From: Campylobacter rectus
GTDB taxonomy: Bacteria > Campylobacterota > Campylobacteria > Campylobacterales > Campylobacteraceae
Length of the DNA stretch: 64,000 nucleotides
NCBI RefSeq assembly: GCF_004803795.1
Contig: NZ_CP012543.1
Coordinates: 1,798,001 to 1,862,000, forward strand
Direction: 5' to 3'
Shown in pieces: positions 1 to 8,623 of this stretch. A program made the translations under genes and the position numbers. Under the pieces are notes generated by a model. It saw only the letters and a list, made by a program, of their open reading frames with translations, did no database searches and was not told the DNA's origin. Position 1 is the stretch's first letter; each line of letters starts with the position of its first letter.

Positions 1-1020
1 CATCATCGAGATCTGCGCGCCTTTGTCCGCCTCGTCGCGCAAAAAAGCGTCATACTGCTCCTTGCCGTGCCCAAGCCCAGTTATCGCACGCGGACTCGCA
101 AAAAGCAGCGGCAAGCGCTCCTTTAAAATCAAATCGCGCCCCGAGCTAAAGCTAAGCCCGGCAAGTCGCTCTCTCATGCTCTCATTTTCGAGATTTGCTT
201 CGCTTACTATACCGATCTGCAAAAATTTATACATCGCCGTGGGCGAACTCAAAACCGCCGCCGACGCGCCCGCTACGCAAACGGCAAAAATAACGGCAAA
301 GAGTTTAAATTTACGCTTCGTCTCGCCGCCTAAGATATATAAACAAAAACCAAACATAATAAAACAAGCCAGCATCGCCCCCCAGCTGCCCCTAACGCCG
401 CTCAAAACGTCAAGTCCCACGGCCGCAAGACAAAGCAAAGCGACCAAAATCCGCGCCCAAAGCCGCCTAAAGATAAAAACTCCCGCCAGCGCAAAAGGCA
501 AAAATCTATCCACGTAGTCCGCATACGCACGGCGCACAACCCGCGCGTCAAATTCGCCCGCGCTACCAAGCCTCTCAAACTCGCTAAAAAGCGGTGCGGC
601 GTAGTAGATGCTAATAACCGCAAAGCCTGCTATCAGCGCGTAAAAAAAGGCTTTTGCCTGAGCGGCCTCGCCGTTTGCCAAGACGTAAATAATAAACAAA
701 AAGGCAAACCCGCGCCCAAACTCTTTCGCCGCATTGCCGAGAGAATCAAACTGCGGCGCATAGGGAAAAGCCGAGATCAAAAACGCGTAAAAAGCAAATG
801 CGATAAGACAAAACGCAGGCACGCGCGAAAGGCTGAAATTTGCCCCGATCCTTGCAGCAAATCGCGTCCTATCCGTGAAATAAAGCCGGATCGCGCAAGC
901 AAGCGCGACGTAAAGCGAGATGTTTTTCGCCGACGTCATATGCGGGATATGCTCGCAAGCGATAAAAACGCAAACGAGATATAAAGCGGCGTTTTGTAGG
1001 CGGTTTTGCAGCTTGGTCAT
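1..1020 (-). CDS. O-antigen ligase/polymerase-like membrane protein (C-terminus beyond left edge)
   Basis: An open frame of 340 codons starts at ATG 1018-1020, behind an AAGGAAG ribosome site, and runs off the left edge without a stop. The visible part is a chain of hydrophobic helices (about residues 10-30, 35-50, 65-85, 105-140, 165-205, 210-225 and 235-255). A polar segment around residues 145-165 and the motif SGVRGSW near residue 205 recall the RG-x-W region of Wzy_C/O-antigen ligase proteins. Such proteins join glycan to lipid A-core at the periplasmic face of the inner membrane. Position beside the LOS glycosyltransferases fits a waaL-type role, but the catalytic loop histidine region is not visible, so ligase and polymerase cannot be separated. 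Confidence 0.7.
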   Translation of the reverse strand, partial: MTKLQNRLQNAALYLVCVFIACEHIPHMTSAKNISLYVALACAIRLYFTDRTRFAARIGANFSLSRVPAFCLIAFAFYAFLISAFPYAPQFDSLGNAAKEFGRGFAFLFIIYVLANGEAAQAKAFFYALIAGFAVISIYYAAPLFSEFERLGSAGEFDARVVRRAYADYVDRFLPFALAGVFIFRRLWARILVALLCLAAVGLDVLSGVRGSWGAMLACFIMFGFCLYILGGETKRKFKLFAVIFAVCVAGASAAVLSSPTAMYKFLQIGIVSEANLENESMRERLAGLSFSSGRDLILKERLPLLFASPRAITGLGHGKEQYDAFLRDEADKGAQISMM

Positions 1021-1182
1021 TTTCTTCCTTAAATTTAAAACGCCCATTATAACGATAAAATCATTAAAATCCAGTAAGCGATTTTGGGCCAAATTTTACT
1101 CGCGCACGCTCAAAAATGTCCGTAAATTTATAAATTTATGCTAAATTTAGACTAAATTTCATAAAAAATAAAGGCCCAAATT

Positions 1183-2670
1183 TTGATATATTTTCTCATC
1201 TATTTGCTGATTTACCCATATCTTTTTATGATGAAAAAGCTAAAATTTAAAGGCGAAAAAGGTAAAATTTTACTCATACAAACCGCTAAAATCGGCGACT
1301 ACGCAAACTCGACCGTGATCTTTGAAAAGCTGGGCAAATTTGACGTGCTCATAGACGAGATAAATCTAGCCTTCGCAAAACACGACCGGCGAATAGAAAA
1401 AATATTTACGATAAACGGCGTAAAACGCAAAAAAGCATCCAAACTAGGGCTCGCGCTTGAGCTTTTTTCGCGCGGCTACGAGAGCGTCTACGTGCTGATG
1501 CCAAACAGCCTAAATCTCTTTTTAGCGCGCTGCACTCTAGCTAAAAATATCGTCGCCGTACATCACTACGCGGCCTCCAGCGACTTTGCTCTGCTGGCGC
1601 TCGGTATGAAAAAAGCGCCGCATACTCTGCAAGATCTCACGCTGCTAACCTACCTAAAAACGCTCGGCGAAAGCGAGCTAAAATATGAAAAATGTTTGCA
1701 AAAACCTCTCGTTATCCCGCGCGAAAATCTCGTAAAAAGCGACAAATTTAAGATCGGCGTGAGCCTAAGTGCGGGTAATAAAATGAAAACGCCGCCAAAA
1801 AAAACCTGGGAAAAAATATTTGAGATTTTTGCCAAATTCGACTGCGAGGTTTATATTTTCGGCGTTGGCGAGGAGGCTGCGCTGCTACAAAACCTGCTCG
1901 CGGAAAATGCGGATGAAAAACGGGCGAAGAATTTAAGCGAGCGGGGAATTTGCGCGGATTTAGCCGGCAACGGCGCGAGCGAAATTTACGGCGATCTTGA
2001 AAATGCAAACGGCAAGCAAACTTCATACGCCCAAAATCATACCGAAGCAAGCTACGCCGCATCAAATTTTATCGCTCAAAACACCGCATACAAAAAGCTA
2101 ATTTTAAACACAAAACGTGCCGCCGAAAACGACGACAAAAACACAAACAATGCGCCGACCATCAGAGCCCAAAACACGGACAATAAGACGACATACGATA
2201 ATGCAAACGGCAAGCAAGCAAAAGCTCAAATTTGCAGCAAAAAGGGCACTAGCGACGGGTCAAATTTGAGCTCGCAAATTTGCGATACTTACGTGAAAAA
2301 ATTCGGCGAAAACGAGCTAAAAATCATCTCTTTGATAGGTAAAATCAAACTAGAGGAGTTGCCGTTTTATCTCTCACAGATGCAGCTTTACGCGAGCTCG
2401 GATACCGGCAACTACTACGTCGCCGACAGCGTGCGCACGCCCACGATCTGCCTGATGGGGCCTTGTTTTGCCAGCGAACAAAGAGGCGTCGCCGACTCGC
2501 TCGTGATAAACTCGCATCTGCCGCCCGTTAGCTCCGTGTTTAAAACCGTGCGCGACATCGACGCGAGCGCGTTTTTCGAGCTTAGCGAGCAAAACCTCGC
2601 AGACATCGAGGCCTTCGTCAAAGTTCGCTATATATCCTATCTATCCCGCGAAGATAATTTTCTATGCTAA
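1183..2670 (+). CDS. GT9 heptosyltransferase-like glycosyltransferase with a low-complexity insert
   Basis: A GT9-family enzyme of 495 aa, longer than the usual 320-360. It would transfer a sugar from ADP-heptose or a similar donor to the growing LOS core at the inner face of the inner membrane. A hydrophobic N-terminus (residues 1-16) precedes the first Rossmann strand (ILLIQTAKIGDYANS, 29-43). The donor-site motif SSDTGNYYVADSV (405-417) is the GT9 D-x-G-x-x-H region with N-Y-Y in place of the usual P-x-H. Residues about 241-368 are a low-complexity N/K/A/S/D insert between the strand VYIFGVGEE and KIISLIGKIKLEEL. The start is TTG, with AAGG about 12 bases upstream. The 3' end overlaps the convergent neighbour by 53 bases. 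Confidence 0.75.
   Translation: MIYFLIYLLIYPYLFMMKKLKFKGEKGKILLIQTAKIGDYANSTVIFEKLGKFDVLIDEINLAFAKHDRRIEKIFTINGVKRKKASKLGLALELFSRGYESVYVLMPNSLNLFLARCTLAKNIVAVHHYAASSDFALLALGMKKAPHTLQDLTLLTYLKTLGESELKYEKCLQKPLVIPRENLVKSDKFKIGVSLSAGNKMKTPPKKTWEKIFEIFAKFDCEVYIFGVGEEAALLQNLLAENADEKRAKNLSERGICADLAGNGASEIYGDLENANGKQTSYAQNHTEASYAASNFIAQNTAYKKLILNTKRAAENDDKNTNNAPTIRAQNTDNKTTYDNANGKQAKAQICSKKGTSDGSNLSSQICDTYVKKFGENELKIISLIGKIKLEELPFYLSQMQLYASSDTGNYYVADSVRTPTICLMGPCFASEQRGVADSLVINSHLPPVSSVFKTVRDIDASAFFELSEQNLADIEAFVKVRYISYLSREDNFLC
1903..2286 (+). repeat. AAATTT-rich low-complexity insert inside a GT9 gene
   Basis: About 128 codons interrupt the GT9 fold between two well-formed strands. The encoded peptide has no hydrophobic core and is rich in N, K, A, T, S and D. 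Its DNA holds several GCAAATTTGC / TCAAATTTGAG type words, seen as QIC and SNLSSQIC in the protein. Boundaries are estimated from where the GT9 pattern stops and resumes. Confidence 0.6.
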
Positions 2671-4420
2671 ATGCCTTTATAACGGCTTCGTCGGGGCTTT
2701 TTGAGGCTGGCTTACGCAAACCATCAAAGCAGGCTAAAAGCGCGTCCGAGCTTCTTTGAACTATAAAAAAATCTTGCTTTTTCGAGGAGATTTCATAAAT
2801 CTCCCTTATGACGGCGATATCCGAATACACCACGCCAAGCCCACAGCCAAGCGCCTCGATGACGACTCTAGGCAGCCCTTCGTCGCTGGAAAATCCAAGC
2901 ACGTAGTCGCACGCTGCATAAATCTCGTCCATCTTTGATACAAAGCCCAGATACTCGGCCTTGCCCGATTTTATCAGCGCGTCAAATTTGGCTTTCGTGC
3001 CCGCTTTTAGCTCGCCTCCGCCGGCGAAATAGACTTTTATATCGCTTCTTTTTAGCCCCGCAAGCGCGTCGAAAACGAGCTCGTGACCTTTAAGCGTCAA
3101 GAAATTTGCGGGCATTACGATATTTATTTTTTCGGCGTCAAATTTGGCTTTTAGGGCGGCGTTTTTATCGCCCTCAAGCTCTTTATTTTTTGCATTTTGC
3201 GCGCCGTTTAGTTCGCCTCTTTTACGAAAATCGCATTCGTCCTGCGGACGACTTTCGTTTTTATTTTTGCTGTTATTTTGCCCGTTTTGCGGCTCGTTAA
3301 GCGCTTTTGCATCTTTATTTACCGATTTATCGCGCCCGATACTCAAATTTGCCTGCGACAAACCTAAATTTTTATCGCCAAGCTCTTTGTTTGAGGCGTT
3401 TCGGACGCCGTTTCGAGCTGTTAAATTTATCCTGCTAAGCATCTGGTCGGCGCGATCTTGAGTATGTAGATTTTGCGCGTCAAATTTTGCTTTTTCCTCG
3501 GATTTTGCGCACAAATTTAGCTCGTTTTCCTTACCGTAAATTCGGGGTTTAAATTTTAGCTCGCCGTCCGTATTTCCCTCTCCGCAAATTTCGCCAGTCT
3601 CGTGTAAATCCGAGCAAATTTGCCTCTCGCCGCCGGCTTCCAATCTTTCAAATTTAACGTAAATTTTATCCGTATCGCACGCGGCGCCGTTATCAAAATC
3701 GCCGTTTTTTGAGCTCACCGTTAGCCCGTCCGAAGCCGAGCCTAAAATCTCGCCGCAAGCTCGGTCGCAGATCGCCGCGTTAAAAGTCGAGCCAAAATTT
3801 TTATCGCCGATTAAAGCATCCGAATTTTCACCCGTCTCAGATTTTTCCCGTTTCAAAACAGGCGCCTCCACGGGATTATAAACCACGTTTTTAGGCATCT
3901 TTATCTGCGCGGCGTAAAATTCGTAAGTCGCGTTTGAAACGCAAACGGGCGTAAATTTTAGCCGCTTTAAAATCTCAAGCTTAAAGGGCTCGACGGGCGA
4001 GTTTTTACGCAGGTGCTGCACTACCGCGATATTTAGGGTGTTTGCGGCGGCGATGTAGGCGAGATTGGTTGAAAAGTGATTATTTAGATGAAGGATATCG
4101 GGCTGCACCTGCCGCAGCAAGCAAAGCGCGTAGTCGTAGTCTCTTTTATAGAGGTATTTTGCTAAAATTTGACCGCCCAGCGCGCGCAAAAGCTCTTTTT
4201 TTAGCTTTGAGGGCTGCTTTTTTGGCTCAAATTTTATAAATTTAGCCCCTGTTTCTTCGATGACTTGCGAGATTTTGCACTCGCCAGCCTCGTAATCACT
4301 CTCAAAAAACGCGCAAAGCTCGTATTTTTGCTGCGCGGCAAGCCCCCGCAAAAGATACAAGAAACTCTTCGTTCCGCCGCCGTATTCGCGCCCCGTATCG
4401 ACGAACAAAATCTTTTTCAA
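2618..4420 (-). CDS. GT4-like glycosyltransferase with a ~235-residue insert
   Basis: A GT-B glycosyltransferase of 600 aa; relatives are usually 350-380. The N-terminal domain starts MKKILFVDTGREYGGGTKSF, with the glycine-rich acceptor loop at 13-16, and continues to YNPVEAP (181-187). The C-terminal donor domain resumes at INIVMPANFLTLKGHELV (433-450) and holds the GT4-type E-x7-E region SSDEGLPRVVIEALGCG (511-527). Residues about 190-425 between the two are hydrophilic, low-complexity and rich in KFD, NLS and QIC peptides. It is the second gene of a leftward run, sharing ATGA with the upstream GT9 gene. Likely role is LOS core extension; donor and acceptor are unknown. Confidence 0.75.
   Translation of the reverse strand: MKKILFVDTGREYGGGTKSFLYLLRGLAAQQKYELCAFFESDYEAGECKISQVIEETGAKFIKFEPKKQPSKLKKELLRALGGQILAKYLYKRDYDYALCLLRQVQPDILHLNNHFSTNLAYIAAANTLNIAVVQHLRKNSPVEPFKLEILKRLKFTPVCVSNATYEFYAAQIKMPKNVVYNPVEAPVLKREKSETGENSDALIGDKNFGSTFNAAICDRACGEILGSASDGLTVSSKNGDFDNGAACDTDKIYVKFERLEAGGERQICSDLHETGEICGEGNTDGELKFKPRIYGKENELNLCAKSEEKAKFDAQNLHTQDRADQMLSRINLTARNGVRNASNKELGDKNLGLSQANLSIGRDKSVNKDAKALNEPQNGQNNSKNKNESRPQDECDFRKRGELNGAQNAKNKELEGDKNAALKAKFDAEKINIVMPANFLTLKGHELVFDALAGLKRSDIKVYFAGGGELKAGTKAKFDALIKSGKAEYLGFVSKMDEIYAACDYVLGFSSDEGLPRVVIEALGCGLGVVYSDIAVIREIYEISSKKQDFFIVQRSSDALLACFDGLRKPASKSPDEAVIKAFSIENYLRGIDRIYSEL
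3146..3853 (-). repeat. AAATTT-rich low-complexity insert at the interdomain joint of a GT4 gene
   Basis: About 236 codons sit between the two Rossmann domains of the GT4 enzyme. On the plus strand the text repeats CAAATTTG, AAATTTT and TAAATTT words (for example around 3343, 3361, 3590 and 3615), in the same style as the intergenic DNA. The encoded peptide lacks any visible fold. Limits are estimated by comparison with normal GT4 architecture. Confidence 0.65.
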
Positions 4421-5490
4421 ATCATTTCCTTTAGCATCTCCCAGACCTCGTGCGCCTCAATTTGCAGCATACACTCCTGAAATTTGCAGTTTTTGCCGAC
4501 GCAAGGCGAACAGGTGCGTGGCTTTTTGATAAATTTATGGATATTTTCGTCAAAATCCGGATTTGAGTTCACGGGCGAAGCGACGGCAAAAAGCCCGATC
4601 GTAGGCGTTTTTAGCGCAGCTGCGACATGTAGCGGACCGGTGTCGGGCGTCACTAGCACGTCAAGCCTTGCTACCAGCGCCGCAGCCTCTCGCAGACTAA
4701 ATTTGCCCGCCACATTTATCACGCGTTGGTCTCTTAGCACATCTTCTAGCTGCGCGGTCATCGCTCGCTCGGCAGGACTGCCCGTTAGCACGATAACGGC
4801 GTCCGTATGCTCCAAAATAATCTCCGCCAGCTCCTGCCAACGCTGCAAAAACCACTGCCTAGAAACCGTGCTCGCCCCCATCTGAAAGCCGATAAATTTG
4901 CGCGCGCCGTAGCCTTTTAGCATCTCATCGACGCGGGTAAAATCGCTCGCCTCGAGGTATAAATTTAGCCTCGTATCGCGGCTCTCAATGCCGACAAATT
5001 TAAGCTGCTCGAGGCGGTTTAGCACGACATACCTCTCATCTCCGTAAGGCTCGGGCGTGTTTGAGTGAAAGGGACTAAATTTACTGCCGGCATTTGGCAG
5101 CTTAAAGACGTATTTAGCCCCGCTTAAAACAGCTAGCGGCGTAGCCTGCGGCTCGTTTGAGTGCAGGATAAAGATGACGTCTGGTTTTATCTTTTTTAGC
5201 TGCGATAAAGCGCGCAAAAAGCCGCCTTTTTTGCCGTCGTAGAGTAAAATTTCGTCGATATTCGGATCGGTTTTAAAAAGCGGTGCCGTAGATGGATTTA
5301 GCAGCGCGACCGTGCGTACGTGCGGGAAATTTTGCCGAAAGACGCGAAAAACGGGCGTGTTAAAAATCGTGTCGCCAAGCGCCGTGTTGCTAAAAAAACA
5401 AACCGTTTGTATGGGCTGCGTAACCAGCTGCGTTTTGCGCACGCTTTTAAAGCGCAAAATGAGCCGCGCCGCGCTCTCAAAGAGCTTCAT
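4417..5490 (-). CDS. GT9 heptosyltransferase-family protein
   Basis: A normal-length GT9 glycosyltransferase of 357 aa. The N-terminal Rossmann start is VCFFSNTALGDTIFNTP (30-46). The acceptor/donor cleft motif MGASTVSRQW lies at 204-213 and the diagnostic donor motif TPDTGPLHVAAALKTPTIGL at 281-300. Four cysteines near the C-terminus (327, 330, 336, 340) match the Cys cluster common at the end of waaC/waaF-type enzymes. Predicted to add heptose or a related sugar to the LOS inner core in the cytoplasm before export. It overlaps the next gene by four bases and the upstream GT4 gene by 14, so it is translationally coupled in a leftward operon. The exact linkage cannot be read from sequence. 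Confidence 0.85.
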   Translation of the reverse strand: MKLFESAARLILRFKSVRKTQLVTQPIQTVCFFSNTALGDTIFNTPVFRVFRQNFPHVRTVALLNPSTAPLFKTDPNIDEILLYDGKKGGFLRALSQLKKIKPDVIFILHSNEPQATPLAVLSGAKYVFKLPNAGSKFSPFHSNTPEPYGDERYVVLNRLEQLKFVGIESRDTRLNLYLEASDFTRVDEMLKGYGARKFIGFQMGASTVSRQWFLQRWQELAEIILEHTDAVIVLTGSPAERAMTAQLEDVLRDQRVINVAGKFSLREAAALVARLDVLVTPDTGPLHVAAALKTPTIGLFAVASPVNSNPDFDENIHKFIKKPRTCSPCVGKNCKFQECMLQIEAHEVWEMLKEMI

Positions 5491-6529
5491 ACATCGCTTC
5501 TGTCTGCGCGACCATCGTCTCTATCGAGAAGTTTCGCACGATAAATTCCCTCGCGTTCGCGCTAAATTTCGCCCGAAGCGCCGCGTCTTCTATCAGTGTT
5601 TTTAAGGCCGCTTTGAGCGATTCTTTATCACCGTTTTTAAACAAGAGCCCCGTTTCGCCGCTATTTATCGCCTCGCCGATACCGCCCGCATCGCTACCGA
5701 TGCAAGACACTCCGCACGACTGCGCCTCCAGTAGCGCCGTGCCCAGCGCCTCCATCTTTGAGGGCAGAACGAAAACGTCAAAACTACCCAAAAACTCGCT
5801 CACGTCGGTGCGCGAGCCTAGCATGTAGATATTTGGCGTCCTCATCTTTTTTAGATTTTCTTCCTGCGGACCGTCGCCGACCACGACTAAAGCGGTGTTT
5901 GGCAGATTTAGCTCGCTAAAAGCTTCAAATAATAGCTTATGATTTTTCGCCGCGCGCAAGACTGCCACGATACCGACTACGACGCAGTCCGCGCTCAAAT
6001 TTAGCTCCACTTTTATATTTTTTTTAAAATTTGGATTAAACCGCGCCGTATCCACACCCGTATAGATAACATCTATCAAATTTCCCCGCACGTCCTGCGA
6101 GACGAGCTGGGATTTTACGGCGTTTGAGACGACTACGATTTTGTCATTTACGTTGTAGCTAAATGCTGATCTGATCGGCGTTTGCAGGTGTCTAGTGCGC
6201 ACGACTTTCGCGCCCGTTAGCTTTGCGACGATCGCGCCGATGTTGCCGTCCTTGCCCGAGTGCGTGGCGATGACGGAGATCTTTTTTTCGCGCACGAAAC
6301 GGCAAATTTTAAAAATTTCAAAAATATTATAGACCTTGCTTAGGTTAAATTCCACAAACTCGCAATCAATAGGCTTTTCAAAGCTTTTTGAGCCTGGATT
6401 TAGCGCGTAAAATACCTTAAATTTATCCTTATTTAGCCCGTTTATGACGCGCTGCGTGCGGTGCTCCTGACCGCCGAAGCCTAGCGAGCTTTCAAGCTCT
6501 AGGATGTTGATTTTGTCCGTTTTTTTCAT
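5477..6529 (-). CDS. GT4-family glycosyltransferase
   Basis: A 350-aa GT-B enzyme of the GT4 family. The glycine-rich acceptor-side loop LGFGGQEHR is at 16-24. The donor-site signature is PSKMEALGTALLEAQSCG (256-273), with the E-x7-E glutamates at 260 and 268, followed by GSDAGGIGEAI (278-288). No insert is present, which makes it a useful normal-length contrast to its neighbours. Overlaps of 14 bases (downstream) and 4 bases (upstream, ATGA type) place it in one leftward operon with the flanking GT9 genes. It probably adds a hexose or other sugar to the LOS core. The sugar is not predictable here. Confidence 0.85.
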   Translation of the reverse strand: MKKTDKINILELESSLGFGGQEHRTQRVINGLNKDKFKVFYALNPGSKSFEKPIDCEFVEFNLSKVYNIFEIFKICRFVREKKISVIATHSGKDGNIGAIVAKLTGAKVVRTRHLQTPIRSAFSYNVNDKIVVVSNAVKSQLVSQDVRGNLIDVIYTGVDTARFNPNFKKNIKVELNLSADCVVVGIVAVLRAAKNHKLLFEAFSELNLPNTALVVVGDGPQEENLKKMRTPNIYMLGSRTDVSEFLGSFDVFVLPSKMEALGTALLEAQSCGVSCIGSDAGGIGEAINSGETGLLFKNGDKESLKAALKTLIEDAALRAKFSANAREFIVRNFSIETMVAQTEAMYEAL

Positions 6530-7458
6530 ATATTTTTGACCGCCTCGTGGATTTCCTCGTCCGCCGCGTCCTGCGCCCTTTTACTCGCGCTTTGCAGCAC
6601 GATACACTTCGCGCCGCCGTAAATGGGAGCCCAGCGAGCGGCGTCCGTTTTGCCAAGCGCCAGCACCGTTTTTACGCCAAGCGCAGGAGCTAGATGCGCT
6701 ACGCCGCCGTCAAGCGTAAGGACAAATTTAGCCGCCCGGATGTAGCCTGCAAGTTCATCTAGGCTCGCAGTCGAGGCAAACTCCACGCCCGCTTCTTGCG
6801 CTACTTTTTCGCCCAGTTTCGCATCCTCGGCACTAACGGCGACGTGCCTAAAATTTTGCTTTAAAAATCCCAAAATCCGCAAAATTTTAGCCTCGTCCAT
6901 ACGGTTTTGCTCCACTCTTGAAGAGACGTGAAAAAATACAAAATCCTTAAATTTCTCGCTTTTAAAGCTCGGCACGTAAAGCGTCTTTTCCCCGTCAAAT
7001 TTCGCTCCCAGCGGCGCGGCTAGCTCGTAACAAAGCAGCACCTCGTGAGGCGGCGGATTAAAGCTTAGTTTATGCGTTATCAACGACCCGCCCTCGTTTT
7101 GCTTTGCCGCTCCTATGGTCGTTTTAGCTGCGGCTGCTCTGGCAAATATCGCGGCAGAGGGCGAATAAGCGCTTCTAAAAATCACCGTCGCATCGTATTT
7201 TTCGCGGCGAATTTGAAGTAAAATTTTACATTTCCTCCAAAATGCCCGCACCTTTGCCGCCGCTCCTTTTACGTGCTTTGGTTTCGTGTAGATATAGATT
7301 TTGTTTAAAAATGGATTGCCGCGAACGACGCATGCGTTTAGGCTATTTACCACGATATCTATCTGCGCATGCGGATGAGCCTTTCGCAGCGCTTCAATCG
7401 CTGGCGTCGTGCAGATGAGATCGCCGATATTATCGTTTCTAACGAGCAAAATTTTCAC
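6526..7458 (-). CDS. GT9-family glycosyltransferase
   Basis: A 310-aa GT9 protein, first gene of the leftward glycosyltransferase run. The start MKILLVRNDNIGDLICTTPAI is the classic GT9 N-terminus. The donor motif appears as LTLDGGVAHLAPALGVKTVL (247-266), with aspartate 250 and the following histidine in place. Upstream, 7459-7591 separates it from a divergent glycosyltransferase, so promoters for both directions probably lie there. It is somewhat shorter than most heptosyltransferases, but no domain is missing. Likely LOS core assembly; donor unknown. Confidence 0.85.
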   Translation of the reverse strand: MKILLVRNDNIGDLICTTPAIEALRKAHPHAQIDIVVNSLNACVVRGNPFLNKIYIYTKPKHVKGAAAKVRAFWRKCKILLQIRREKYDATVIFRSAYSPSAAIFARAAAAKTTIGAAKQNEGGSLITHKLSFNPPPHEVLLCYELAAPLGAKFDGEKTLYVPSFKSEKFKDFVFFHVSSRVEQNRMDEAKILRILGFLKQNFRHVAVSAEDAKLGEKVAQEAGVEFASTASLDELAGYIRAAKFVLTLDGGVAHLAPALGVKTVLALGKTDAARWAPIYGGAKCIVLQSASKRAQDAADEEIHEAVKNI

Positions 7459-7591
7459 TATTTTCCTTTTTTTGCGCGATTATACCTATTTTACGCTTAT
7501 ACTTATTTACGCCCTCGTCCCTAGCCCGCTGGGCATAACCTAAAATTCATCAAAAAACTTATAAAATACCGCTAAATTTTAAAAGGCGAAC

Positions 7592-8623
7592 ATGAAAAAA
7601 ATAGTATTTTTAAGGCTCGATTTGGATGCTATCGGCGGGGCGCAGAGATATCTCTCGCGGCTCGTTAAAGCTCTAAAAGATTCGGGCGTTGAGTGCGAGA
7701 CTCGCGGATTTAACGGTAGCAAAAAGCTAAGCTCGTGGATCAAAGCCCTGCTTTTTAACTCGCAAGCAAAGCGGCAAAAGAGCGCGGACGAGATTTATTT
7801 CAGCCTTGAGCGCATCACCTGCGCCGACATCTACCGCGCGGGTGACGGCGTGCACAAAGTCTATATGAAAACCAAGCCTTTTTGGTTCACAAATCCCCTA
7901 AATTTCGTTATTCCATACCTCGAAAAGCGCACTTTTAAAAATGCCAAAAAAATCATCGCCAACTCAAATTTTATAAAGCGTCAAATTTGCGAGACCTACG
8001 GCATCGTCCCTGAAAAGATCGCGGTCGTCTATAACGGCGTAAATTTACCTACACGCGTGCAAAAAGGCTCGGCAAAGCTCGCTCTTTGCGAGGAATTCGG
8101 GCTTGATTTTCACCTACCGACGCTGCTGTTTGTGGGAAGCGGCTTTAAACGCAAGGGCGCGGAGGAGTTCTTGCGCATCGCGGCTCGCCTAAAAACCCGC
8201 GTAAACTGCCTGATCGTCGGCCGCGACAAAAACGCCACCCGCTACAAAAATCTAGCCAAGGAACTAGGCCTAAACGCCGTATTTACGGGCGCGCAAAAAA
8301 GCGCGGCGAGATTTTACGAAGGCAGCGAGCTGTTTTTGTTCCCGACGGCGTACGAGCCGTTTTCAAACGTCGTTTTGGAGGCGCTTAGCTACGGCTGCGT
8401 CGCTATCACGACCGCTCAAAACGGCGCGGCAGAGATACTACCGGGGGAGTTTGTGATGAGCTCGCCGCAAGACTACGACATCTGCGCTCTGATCGACGAT
8501 ATCTTAAACGACGACGAGCGGCTGGCAATGCTACAAGAGCGAAATTTGGCGCTTGCTAGCGAGTTTGGCATCGAAAAAAACGCGAACGCGACGCTGGAGA
8601 TCATACGTGCGAATCTTGATTGA
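7592..8623 (+). CDS. GT4-family LOS core glycosyltransferase (WaaG-like)
   Basis: A 343-aa GT-B glycosyltransferase. It opens with MKKIVFLRLDLDAIGGAQRY and has the WaaG-like central motif LFVGSGFKRKGAEEFLRIAA at the start of the donor domain. The donor signature PTAYEPFSNVVLEALSYG holds the E-x7-E pair. WaaG-type enzymes add the first hexose to heptose II of the core, which fits the position just before waaF. The start is set by an AAAAGGCG ribosome site seven bases upstream. The 3' end overlaps the following GTG-started gene by 17 bases, suggesting coupled translation. Confidence 0.82.
   Translation: MKKIVFLRLDLDAIGGAQRYLSRLVKALKDSGVECETRGFNGSKKLSSWIKALLFNSQAKRQKSADEIYFSLERITCADIYRAGDGVHKVYMKTKPFWFTNPLNFVIPYLEKRTFKNAKKIIANSNFIKRQICETYGIVPEKIAVVYNGVNLPTRVQKGSAKLALCEEFGLDFHLPTLLFVGSGFKRKGAEEFLRIAARLKTRVNCLIVGRDKNATRYKNLAKELGLNAVFTGAQKSAARFYEGSELFLFPTAYEPFSNVVLEALSYGCVAITTAQNGAAEILPGEFVMSSPQDYDICALIDDILNDDERLAMLQERNLALASEFGIEKNANATLEIIRANLD

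Noticed and set aside
23-517. Plus-strand frame of 164 codons at the left edge
   Set aside because: It lies opposite the O-antigen-ligase-like gene, whose minus-strand frame is open for 340 codons with clear membrane helices and a ribosome site. The plus frame has no motif and is a shadow.
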